From the NCBI RefSeq assembly GCF_014229245.1, contig NZ_JAARZJ010000009.1, forward strand, positions 86,202 through 150,201: DNA of 64,000 nt, read 5' to 3'. The notes beneath the pieces are model-generated. The model did no database searches. It saw only the letters and a program-made list of their open reading frames with translations, and was not told the origin of the DNA. The translations under genes were made by a program, and so were the position numbers. Below are positions 37,418-44,566 of this stretch, piece by piece. This DNA is from Listeria farberi. GTDB lineage: Bacteria > Bacillota > Bacilli > Lactobacillales > Listeriaceae. Every line of letters begins with the position of its first letter. The first letter of the stretch is position 1.

Positions 37418-37516
37418 GTGAAATAAATCACAAACAAATACCCCCTTTATTTGATTGTGTGAATTTCTCCTTTTGATTGCGCTGTAAGAAGCCGTGGCAT
37501 TTAGCTACGGCTTTTT
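37418..37516 (+). ncRNA. Candidate ~100-nt small RNA or attenuated leader
   Basis: A promoter at 37383-37411 and a terminator-like hairpin at 37489-37516 (AAGCCGTgGC / GCtACGGCTT plus five Ts) bracket about 100 non-coding bases. The body has C/U-rich, anti-Shine-Dalgarno stretches: ACCCCCTTTA (37440-37449) and TTCTCCTTTT (37465-37474). Such exposed C-rich tracts are typical of trans-acting small RNAs of Gram-positive bacteria. Alternatively it is the 5' leader of the following gene, whose AAAGGAG could pair with CTCCTTT. I cannot name it. Confidence 0.5.
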
Positions 37517-37560
37517 ACGTTACTTATGTTTACTAACTTAGAATTAAAGGAGGATTAAAA

Positions 37561-37827
37561 ATGAAACTTGAAGATGAAAAATTATTACAAGAGGTCCTTC
37601 TTTTTGCTAGAAGTGTAGATACAAAAATTAATGATATGTCGCTTGAAGTAATTGATTTTGGGGATCTTCGCAATTATACAAAGAATGAAGTATTACTTAC
37701 GCTTTACTGGTTGGAAGAAAATGGATATTTAACGAGAAACAATAACATTACAGAAAAAAGATATACGTTAACTTTAAAAGGCGAATTGTTATATGAACAT
37801 TTTCTCAAGATAAGTGAGAATGAGTAG
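37561..37827 (+). CDS. Small winged-helix-like protein, function unknown
   Basis: An 88-residue acidic protein. The pattern of two helices (LEDEKLLQEVLLFARSV, YTKNEVLLTLYWLEENGYL) followed by a beta hairpin (TRNNNITEKRYTLTLKG) and a last helix resembles a winged helix. I do not recognise a named family. Start ATG with AAAGGAGG upstream. A terminator separates it from the Fur-controlled haem locus, so it is probably not part of it. Confidence 0.65.
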   Translation: MKLEDEKLLQEVLLFARSVDTKINDMSLEVIDFGDLRNYTKNEVLLTLYWLEENGYLTRNNNITEKRYTLTLKGELLYEHFLKISENE

Positions 37828-37844
37828 AGTCGTAAATATTTATT

Positions 37845-37881
37845 AATCCGTGGATAAACGTTGCTGTCCATGGATTTTTTT
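37845..37881 (+). terminator. Terminator before the haem locus
   Basis: Stem AATCCgTGGA / TCCAtGGATT with seven Ts, closing the small winged-helix-like gene. Confidence 0.85.
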
Positions 37882-37912
37882 GTTGTGGAGGATGTCGAAA
37901 AACAGAATATAG

Positions 37913-37942
37913 TTGACAATGATAATCATTATCAATTAAAAT
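37913..37942 (+). promoter_or_regulatory. Promoter of the haem-uptake operon
   Basis: Perfect -35 TTGACA (37913-37918), 18-base spacer, TAAAAT (37937-37942). The spacer and most of the -35 are covered by a Fur box. Confidence 0.8.
37915..37933 (+). promoter_or_regulatory. Fur box
   Basis: GACAATGATAATCATTATC matches the 19-base Fur consensus GATAATGATAATCATTATC in 18 positions. It sits between the -35 and -10, so iron-loaded Fur should block RNA polymerase and the haem genes are on only in low iron. Confidence 0.95.
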
Positions 37943-38042
37943 GATAGTTGACGTATGAATTTTACATAATCTTTTACTTCACAAATGTCTGTGGGGGTTT
38001 TTTATAAATAGATGTTTTTTAATAAAGAAGGGAGAGTTAAGA

Positions 38043-38669
38043 GTGAAAAAAGTATTAGCCTTAGTTGCTTTTGTAGTTTTATTTAGTTTTTCTTTTCTTT
38101 CAGCTGGTGTAACGGCACAAGCTGCTCTGAAAGACGGAACTTATTCGGTTGATTATACAGTGCTTCAGGGGGATAGTGATTCAGTGTCAATGGCGAATGA
38201 CTATTTTGATAAGCCTGCAACAGTGACAGTAAATGGAGGGAAATCTACTGTTAGTTTGCAAGTAAATCATAGTAAGTGGATTACTGGTCTGTGGGTTGAG
38301 GGAAATGCGGTTAGTGTAACTTCGAAAAACACAGCGAGTGATACTAGAAAAGTGTCATTCCCAGTATCAACTTTAAGTAGTCCTGTTAATGCAAAAATTA
38401 AAGTGGATATTGATGATGACGGGTTAAATTATCATCATGAATATCAAATCCAGTTACGTTTTGATGAAGGTGCAGCTAAATCATCAGGTGCAGCTGTGAA
38501 ATCTTCAGATAATAATAGTACAACAACGCCAGCAACTACAAGTGATTCAAATAATAAGGTAGCAAATCCAAAGTCTAGTGATTCTAGCAAAATGTTTTTA
38601 TATGGAATTATTTTTGTGGCCGCGGGGACAGGGTTAGTTTTACTTAAAAGACGTGCGATTTTTAAATAA
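38043..38669 (+). CDS. hbp1: Hbp1: single-NEAT haem-binding wall protein (IsdC-like)
   Basis: A 208-residue surface protein: signal peptide to about residue 28 (VTAQA), one NEAT domain (about 30-150) with the helix region SVSMANDYF and the haem-ligand motif YHHEY, a Ser/Thr/Asn linker, the SrtB-type sorting signal NPKSS near 181-185, a hydrophobic segment and a basic tail KRRAIFK. It probably passes haem through the wall to the transporter encoded downstream. Also called SvpB; first gene of the Fur-controlled operon. Confidence 0.93.
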   Translation: MKKVLALVAFVVLFSFSFLSAGVTAQAALKDGTYSVDYTVLQGDSDSVSMANDYFDKPATVTVNGGKSTVSLQVNHSKWITGLWVEGNAVSVTSKNTASDTRKVSFPVSTLSSPVNAKIKVDIDDDGLNYHHEYQIQLRFDEGAAKSSGAAVKSSDNNSTTTPATTSDSNNKVANPKSSDSSKMFLYGIIFVAAGTGLVLLKRRAIFK

Positions 38670-38681
38670 AGGGGGATTATT

Positions 38682-40400
38682 ATGAAGAAATTATGGAAAA
38701 AAGGTTTTGTAGCATTTTTAGCTTTGACACTTATATTTCAATTGATACCTGGATTTGCCAGTGCGGCTGATTCTCGTCTAAAAGATGGCGGGGAGTATCA
38801 GGTTCAAGTGAATTTTTATAAAGATAACACTGGTAAGACAACGAAAGAATCTTCAGAAGCGGATAAATATATTGACCATACAGCTACAATTAAAGTGGAA
38901 AATGGTCAACCATATATGTACTTAACTATTACAAACAGTAACTATTGGCAAACAATGGCGGTTTCAAAAGATGGAACTCGTCCTGCAAAACCAACACAAG
39001 CAGAAGTTTATCAAGATAGCTACCAAGATGTTCAAACTGTTAGTACGGATGCAGCGAATAATACGCGTGTAGAGAAATTCAAGCTTAATTCTTTAGATGA
39101 CATTATTTTTTCTTATATGCACATTAAAGTAGATGCAATTAGTTATGATCACTGGTATCAAGTGGATTTAACCATTGATCCAAGTACTTTTAAAGTTATT
39201 TCTGAACCGGCTGTTACTACACCAGTAACTCTGGCAGATGGAATTTATACGGTTCCGTTTGTAGCGAAAAAAGCAAATAATGACAGTAATTCAAGTATGC
39301 AAAATTATTTTGATAATCCTGCATGGTTGAAAGTGAAAAATGGCAAGAAAACTGTTGCAATGACAGTTAATGATAATAAAACGGTAACAGCTTTGAAGAC
39401 AAATCTTGCTGGTACTTTGCAAGATGTAAAGGTTGTATCTGAAGATAAAGATGCGAATACACGCATTGTCGAGTTTGAAGTAGAAGACTTAAACCAACCA
39501 CTTGCGGCTCATGTTAATTATGAAGCACCATTCAATGGTTCGGTGTATAAAGGACAAGCAGACTTCCGTTATGTTTTTGACTTAACGAAAGCAACAACAG
39601 CAAGTTCGTACCCAGGTAATGATGAAACGCCTCCTGTAGTAGATCCGGGTGAAACAAATCCGCCAGTGACAAAACCCGATCCAGGTACAACAAATCCGCC
39701 AGTGACGACACCGCCAACTACACCAAGTAAACCAGCAGTAGTTGATCCAAAAAATCTACTGAACAACCATACGTACTCCATTGATTTTGATGTGTTCAAA
39801 GATGGAACTACAGAAACTTCCATGATGGAAAGTTACGTGATGAAACCAGCTTTAATCAAAGTAGAAAATAATCAAGCCTATGTTTATTTAACTTTAACAA
39901 ATAGTAGTTGGATTAAGACTTTCCAATATAAACAAAATGGCGTTTGGAAGGATATGGAAGTTGTTTCTGGTGATATTAACAAAAATACCAGAACTGTAAA
40001 ATATCCTGTGAAAGATGGTACGGCTAATACGGATGTAAAAACGCATGTATTAATTGAAAATATGCCAGGCTTCTCTTATGACCATGAATATACTGTTCAA
40101 GTTAAATTAGATCCTGCATCAATCAAAGATATCACAGGGAAAGATGTAACGTTACAAGAACCTGTGAAAAATGATAACTTGAATACTAGCAATTTAGCGA
40201 ACAATAATAATGCTGGACCAAAATTAGCAAAACCAGATTTTGATGATACAAATTCAGTTCAAAAAACAGCGACAACAAATAACAAAGCTGAAAAAAATGC
40301 GAAAACTAGTGATTCATCAAGTATGGCATGGTACATTACATTATTTGGAGCTTCCTTCCTTTATTTAGCTTATCGATTAAAACGTAAAAGATTGAGTTAA
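38682..40400 (+). CDS. hbp2: Hbp2 (SvpA): three-NEAT haem/haemoglobin-binding protein
   Basis: A 572-residue surface protein with signal peptide (to about 28, GFASAA) and three NEAT domains at about 30-175, 185-305 and 358-490. NEAT1 and NEAT3 keep the paired tyrosines (YDHWY, YDHEY); NEAT2 has YKGQA at that place and so lacks the second tyrosine. A Pro/Thr-rich repeat linker (about 315-355) separates NEAT2 and NEAT3. The C-terminus has NAKTS, a SrtB-type signal, then a hydrophobic segment and KRKRLS. It captures haem from host proteins and is partly released. Twelve bases after hbp1. Confidence 0.93.
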   Translation: MKKLWKKGFVAFLALTLIFQLIPGFASAADSRLKDGGEYQVQVNFYKDNTGKTTKESSEADKYIDHTATIKVENGQPYMYLTITNSNYWQTMAVSKDGTRPAKPTQAEVYQDSYQDVQTVSTDAANNTRVEKFKLNSLDDIIFSYMHIKVDAISYDHWYQVDLTIDPSTFKVISEPAVTTPVTLADGIYTVPFVAKKANNDSNSSMQNYFDNPAWLKVKNGKKTVAMTVNDNKTVTALKTNLAGTLQDVKVVSEDKDANTRIVEFEVEDLNQPLAAHVNYEAPFNGSVYKGQADFRYVFDLTKATTASSYPGNDETPPVVDPGETNPPVTKPDPGTTNPPVTTPPTTPSKPAVVDPKNLLNNHTYSIDFDVFKDGTTETSMMESYVMKPALIKVENNQAYVYLTLTNSSWIKTFQYKQNGVWKDMEVVSGDINKNTRTVKYPVKDGTANTDVKTHVLIENMPGFSYDHEYTVQVKLDPASIKDITGKDVTLQEPVKNDNLNTSNLANNNNAGPKLAKPDFDDTNSVQKTATTNNKAEKNAKTSDSSSMAWYITLFGASFLYLAYRLKRKRLS

Positions 40401-40408
40401 TAAAACTA

Positions 40409-40454
40409 GTAAAGCGAGTTAGGTCGAGGGGTTCCTTTGCTTAACTCGCTTTAC
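40409..40454 (+). repeat. Intercistronic hairpin between hbp2 and the haem transporter
   Basis: Perfect 13-bp arms GTAAAGCGAGTTA (40409-40421) and TAACTCGCTTTAC (40442-40454) with a 20-base loop and no adjacent T run. It may stabilise the upstream message or partly stop transcription. Confidence 0.7.
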
Positions 40455-40485
40455 CGATTTTATTTTATAAATGGGGGAATAGGTG

Positions 40486-41358
40486 ATGAAGAAAACGGCT
40501 GTCATATTTTTGGTATTATTACTTTTTTTAGTTGGTTGCGGAAATGAAGAAGCGGCTCAGAAGACCGAACAAAAAACAGAACAGGGGCCAAAAATTGTGG
40601 CAACAACGGTCGCAATTACCGAAATTATGGATAAACTAGACTTGCCGCTTGTTGGAATTCCGACTAGTTCTAAAAAACTTCCGGAACGATATGCTGGTGT
40701 AAAGGAAACAGGGTCGCCTATGGGGCCAGATTTAGAAGTTATTCGGATGCTAAAGCCAGATATGGTTCTTTCCACAAAAACACTAGAAGCAGACTTAAAA
40801 GCGGGTTTTGAGGGTGCGGATTTAAACGCGGACTTTTTAGATTTTACAAGTATTGATTCTATGCAGGTTGAAATTAAGAAACTTGGCACAGAATTTGATC
40901 GTACCAAGGAAGCGAGTAAACTAAATAGTGATTTAACAAGGGAGATTGACAAGGTAAAGACGAATGTGGCTAAAAAGAAAAAACCAACTGTACTCATTCT
41001 TATGGGCGTTCCGGGAAGTTATTTGGTTGTGACAGAATATGCTTATATTGGCGACTTAGTCAAACTTGCTGGTGGAGAAAATGTGATTACGAACCAAAAG
41101 GTAGAATACTTGGCTTCTAATACAGAATACTTACAAAATGCTAATCCAGATATTATTTTACGAGCTGCACATGGTATGCCAGCAGAAGTAGTAAAAATGT
41201 TCGATGAAGAATTTAAAACAAATGATATTTGGAAACATTTTGATGCTGTGAAAAATGATCGTGTATATGACTTGGATGAAAATTTATTTGGGATGACGGC
41301 AAGTTTAAACGCTCCAGAAGCACTACGCGAAATGGAAAAGATGCTTTATGACAATTAA
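40486..41358 (+). CDS. isdE: Haem-binding lipoprotein of ABC transporter (IsdE-like)
   Basis: A 290-residue periplasmic-binding-type lipoprotein: lipobox LVGC with cysteine 18, then a helical-backbone (cluster A-III/siderophore-type) fold with KIVATTVAITEIMDKLDLPLVGIP, and MGPDLEVIRMLKPDMVLS. It should take haem from Hbp1/Hbp2 to the permease. The ATG at 40486 is used; GTG one codon earlier is possible. The last codons overlap the permease start by 11 bases. Confidence 0.9.
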   Translation: MKKTAVIFLVLLLFLVGCGNEEAAQKTEQKTEQGPKIVATTVAITEIMDKLDLPLVGIPTSSKKLPERYAGVKETGSPMGPDLEVIRMLKPDMVLSTKTLEADLKAGFEGADLNADFLDFTSIDSMQVEIKKLGTEFDRTKEASKLNSDLTREIDKVKTNVAKKKKPTVLILMGVPGSYLVVTEYAYIGDLVKLAGGENVITNQKVEYLASNTEYLQNANPDIILRAAHGMPAEVVKMFDEEFKTNDIWKHFDAVKNDRVYDLDENLFGMTASLNAPEALREMEKMLYDN

Positions 41359-42337
41359 ACAAAAAAGCTATTTTGGTGCAGTTGTTGTTTTGCTTTTTGG
41401 GACGATTTTATGGGCAGTTCAGGCGGGAAGTTTGCAGATGTCTATTCCAACTTTTTTAAGAGGTCTTTTTAGTGGTGGAAATGAGATGGTGGATGTTGTT
41501 ATTGATTTGCGTTTTCCGCGGATTATTATTGCCTTGCTTGCTGGTGCGGCGCTTTCAGTTTCTGGGTTGTTGCTTCAAGCTGTGATGAGGAATCCGCTTG
41601 CTGATGCTGGTGTGATTGGTATTTCAGCGGGAGCGAAATTTTTTAGTTTTGTCATTATTTTATTTTTACCGGAATTGTATTTTTGGTTGCCACTTTTTTC
41701 TTTTATTGGTGGGGCGCTTGCATGTTTTTTAGTCTTTTTATTTAGTTATCGTTCTGATTTTAATCCACTTCGCTTCATTATAATAGGTATTGCAATTAAC
41801 GCGGTTTTTACAGGGCTGAGTGATGCCTTATCTTCTCAGGTAGCTCTTGTTTCTAGCCAATCTGCGAGCAGTGCAGCTAGCCTTGCAATGAAAAAATGGT
41901 CAGATGTGGAGACATTGGCAATTTATGTAGCGATTGGACTTATTTGTGCGCTTTTACTTGCAAAATGGTGTAATGTTTTGGGACTTGAGAATAAAATGGC
42001 TAGAGGTTTTGGTGTTCCGGTCAATAAAACGAGGATATGGCTGGCGCTGATTGCTGTCTTACTTGCTTCAATTACAACAGCAGTCGTCGGTGTTATAGCT
42101 TTTGTAGGTTTACTTGTACCCCATATTGCTAGAAAACTAGTTGGCGCAAATTATCAAGTTTTAGTTCCATTTTCGATTTTATTTGGCGCTTTATTACTAT
42201 TATTTGCCGATACACTTGGCAGAACGTTATTTCAACAAATGGAAATTCCAGCCTCTGTGATTATGCTTATTATCGGTGGTCCATTCTTGATCTTTTTAAT
42301 GCGAAAGGGTGATTTTTATGGAAGTAAAGGACGTTAG
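41348..42337 (+). CDS. isdF: Haem ABC transporter permease (FecCD/IsdF-like)
   Basis: A 329-residue permease of the BtuC/FecCD family with about nine to ten membrane segments. Typical motifs are LRFPRIIIALLAGAALSVSGLLLQAVMRNPLADAGVIGISAGA (residues about 50-95, read in parts) and GVIAFVGLLVPHIARKLVG near 248-266, the coupling loop for the ATPase. Overlaps genes on both sides, so tightly co-translated. Confidence 0.94.
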   Translation: MTIKQKSYFGAVVVLLFGTILWAVQAGSLQMSIPTFLRGLFSGGNEMVDVVIDLRFPRIIIALLAGAALSVSGLLLQAVMRNPLADAGVIGISAGAKFFSFVIILFLPELYFWLPLFSFIGGALACFLVFLFSYRSDFNPLRFIIIGIAINAVFTGLSDALSSQVALVSSQSASSAASLAMKKWSDVETLAIYVAIGLICALLLAKWCNVLGLENKMARGFGVPVNKTRIWLALIAVLLASITTAVVGVIAFVGLLVPHIARKLVGANYQVLVPFSILFGALLLLFADTLGRTLFQQMEIPASVIMLIIGGPFLIFLMRKGDFYGSKGR

Positions 42338-43097
42338 TTTTAGTTATAATGGAACAGATGCGATTTTAAAAAATGTCTCATTTACTATCCAAAAAAATAA
42401 AATTAATACGATTGTTGGGCCAAATGGTAGTGGAAAATCTACTTTGTTAGAAATTTTGGCTAGACTTCTTTCGCCAAGTTCTGGAGAAGTTTTATTAGAA
42501 GAAAAATCGATTTTTGAATGGAGAGCGAAAGAATTTGCACAAAATGTGGCGATTGTTCATCAAAACAATATTCTTCCGAGTGAATTGACGGTGAAAGAAT
42601 TGCTTTATTTTGGACGGCTTCCTTATAAAAATTGGCGAATGACACGGACAAAAGCGGATGACTTAGCTGTAGAAAAAGCTTTAAAGCAAACGGAGCTAAG
42701 CGAAAAAGCAGAGATATTTGTTGATAGTTTGTCTGGTGGGGAGAGGCAACGTGTTTTCATTGCGACTGCTTTAGCTCAAGATACGCCAATTTTGCTATTA
42801 GATGAGCCGACGACATTTCTTGATATGTACTTTCAGCTGGAAATTTTAGAGTTGGTAAAGCGTTTAAATCAAGAGGAAAATTTGACTATTGTAATGATTT
42901 TACATGATTTGAACCAAGCGCTTACGTATAGCGATCAATTAGTTGTTATGAAAAATGGGGAAGTGGTAGCGAAAGGGAATCCCGAGACTTTATTAACAAC
43001 AGAGCTGATAGCAAAAACGTATGGTGTCGTTGCAGAGGTGCTTTGTGATGCGAAAACAGGGAAATACATTGTTCCTCAGAAACGAAAGGAGTTTTAG
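42318..43097 (+). CDS. Haem ABC transporter ATPase (FecE-like)
   Basis: A 259-residue ATPase with Walker A GPNGSGKST, signature LSGGERQRVF, Walker B ILLLDEPTTFLD and H-loop MILHDLNQAL. These are the features of the iron/haem/B12 importer class. The ATG at 42318 follows GAAAGGG with good spacing; an upstream GTG at 42309 is less likely. Overlaps the permease gene by 20 bases and precedes srtB by three bases. Confidence 0.93.
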   Translation: MEVKDVSFSYNGTDAILKNVSFTIQKNKINTIVGPNGSGKSTLLEILARLLSPSSGEVLLEEKSIFEWRAKEFAQNVAIVHQNNILPSELTVKELLYFGRLPYKNWRMTRTKADDLAVEKALKQTELSEKAEIFVDSLSGGERQRVFIATALAQDTPILLLDEPTTFLDMYFQLEILELVKRLNQEENLTIVMILHDLNQALTYSDQLVVMKNGEVVAKGNPETLLTTELIAKTYGVVAEVLCDAKTGKYIVPQKRKEF

Positions 43098-43100
43098 AAC

Positions 43101-43841
43101 GTGAAAATGAAGTCGTTTTTGGGGAAAAGCATATCTTTAGTTGTATTAGCTGTGTTTCTTTTTTCTGGTTGGAAAATCGGTGTAGAACTTTATGAAAACA
43201 ACCATAACCGTACAATATTAGATGATGCGAAGGCGGTCTATACGAAAGAAGTGACTACGACTAATGTAAATGGTGAAGTGAGAGATGAACTTAAAGCTTT
43301 GCAAAAATTGAACAAAGATATGGCTGGTTGGCTAACGATTGCTGATACAGAAATTGATTACCCGATTTTACAAAGTACGGACAATGACTATTATTTGCAT
43401 CATAATTACAAAAATGAAAAAGCAAGAGCGGGAAGTATTTTTAAAGATTATCGAAATACAAATGAGTTTTTGGACAAGAATACGATCATTTACGGGCATA
43501 ATATGAAAGATGGCTCGATGTTTGCGGATTTACGAAAATATTTGGACAAAGATTTCTTGACGGCACATCCAACATTTTCGTATGAATCAGGACTTGCAAA
43601 TTATGAAGTAGAAATTTTTGCTGTATATGAAACGACGACGGATTTCTATTATATTGAAACGGAATTTCCAGAGCCAAAAGACTTTGACAATTATTTGCAA
43701 AAAGTGAAGCAACAATCTATTTATCAATCAAATGTCAAAGTAAGCGGTAAGGACCGAATTATTACACTTTCTACTTGCGATACAGAAAAAGATTATGAAA
43801 AAGGACGCATGGTTATTCAAGGGAAACTAGTAGCAAAATGA
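43101..43841 (+). CDS. srtB: Class B sortase SrtB
   Basis: A 246-residue membrane-anchored transpeptidase. An N-terminal signal anchor (about 8-25) precedes the catalytic domain with His in IIYGHNMKDGSMFADL (near 133), the catalytic Cys226 in TLSTC and Arg in KGRMVIQG. It joins proteins with NPKSS/NAKT-type signals to peptidoglycan; both substrates, Hbp1 and Hbp2, are encoded in the same operon. GTG start with AAAGGAG upstream. Confidence 0.95.
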   Translation: MKMKSFLGKSISLVVLAVFLFSGWKIGVELYENNHNRTILDDAKAVYTKEVTTTNVNGEVRDELKALQKLNKDMAGWLTIADTEIDYPILQSTDNDYYLHHNYKNEKARAGSIFKDYRNTNEFLDKNTIIYGHNMKDGSMFADLRKYLDKDFLTAHPTFSYESGLANYEVEIFAVYETTTDFYYIETEFPEPKDFDNYLQKVKQQSIYQSNVKVSGKDRIITLSTCDTEKDYEKGRMVIQGKLVAK

Positions 43842-43899
43842 GAAAGCGCCAAATAGGATGATTTTTGGGGCTTTTTTACTTTTGGAAAGGGTGCGAACG

Positions 43900-44376
43900 A
43901 TGAAATTGTATGAATTAACCGATAATTATTTACGGGTGCAAGAACTTTTGGAAGAAAATAAAACCGAGGCTGTGGAAGATACATTAGATGCGCTCACAGA
44001 TGGTTTTCATGATAAAGCAGAAAATATTGTTAAAATAATTAAATCATTAGCAGCAGATGCCGAAATGGCAGGGAATGAAGCGAAACGGCTTCTAAAACGA
44101 AAACAAGCATTAGAAAATAATATTCAGAGATTAAAAAACTATTTACAAATAGAAATGGAACGAATGAAAATTAGAAAAATTAATAGTACACTTTTTACGA
44201 TTCAAATACAGAAGAATCCAGCAAGCGTCGAAATAGTGGAAGAAGCTTTACTAAAACCGTTCTTTATACTACAAGAGCCGAAAATTGATAAAAAGCGAAT
44301 CGCAGAAATACTAAAATCTGGTGAGGAAGTAAAAGGCGCTAGGTTAGTAGAAAGCAAATCCATTCGAATAAGATAA
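43900..44376 (+). CDS. Gp157-like protein (phage-type), last gene of the haem locus
   Basis: A 158-residue protein matching the Siphovirus Gp157 family: MKLYELTDNYLRVQELLEE at the start, a central acidic-then-basic coiled coil (KAENIVKIIKSLAADAEMAGNEAKRLLKRKQALENNIQRLKNYL in the family position, about 40-85), and a C-terminal basic RIAEILKSGEEVKGARLVE. In phages these accompany recombination genes. The start at 43900 has GGAAAGGG upstream; the longer frame adds an unrelated leader. Its place 58 bases after srtB with only a weak hairpin between suggests co-transcription under Fur. Its role there is unknown. Confidence 0.82.
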   Translation: MKLYELTDNYLRVQELLEENKTEAVEDTLDALTDGFHDKAENIVKIIKSLAADAEMAGNEAKRLLKRKQALENNIQRLKNYLQIEMERMKIRKINSTLFTIQIQKNPASVEIVEEALLKPFFILQEPKIDKKRIAEILKSGEEVKGARLVESKSIRIR

Positions 44377-44379
44377 ATA

Positions 44380-44422
44380 AACAACCAAAATCGTTGGAAT
44401 TCTAATGATTTTGGTTGTTTTT
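44380..44422 (+). terminator. Terminator of the haem-uptake operon
   Basis: Perfect 13-bp arms AACAACCAAAATC / GATTTTGGTTGTT with a 14-base loop that can pair partly (TT/AA), followed by Ts. Confidence 0.88.
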
Positions 44423-44566
44423 GTTAATTATAACTATTTATATAGATGAAAACGTAAAATAGTTCACATTTCTGTAACAAACTGCTCTATTTTTTGCACC
44501 TTGAGAACATTTCACTGTCTTCTCCTATGAAATAATTAATCTTGAGTAAACAAAGGAGGAGCGAAT

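Noticed and set aside
43842..43884. Terminator between srtB and the Gp157-like gene
   Set aside because: The stem (AGCgCC/GGgGCT) is short with a central mismatch and a large loop; I regard read-through as likely.
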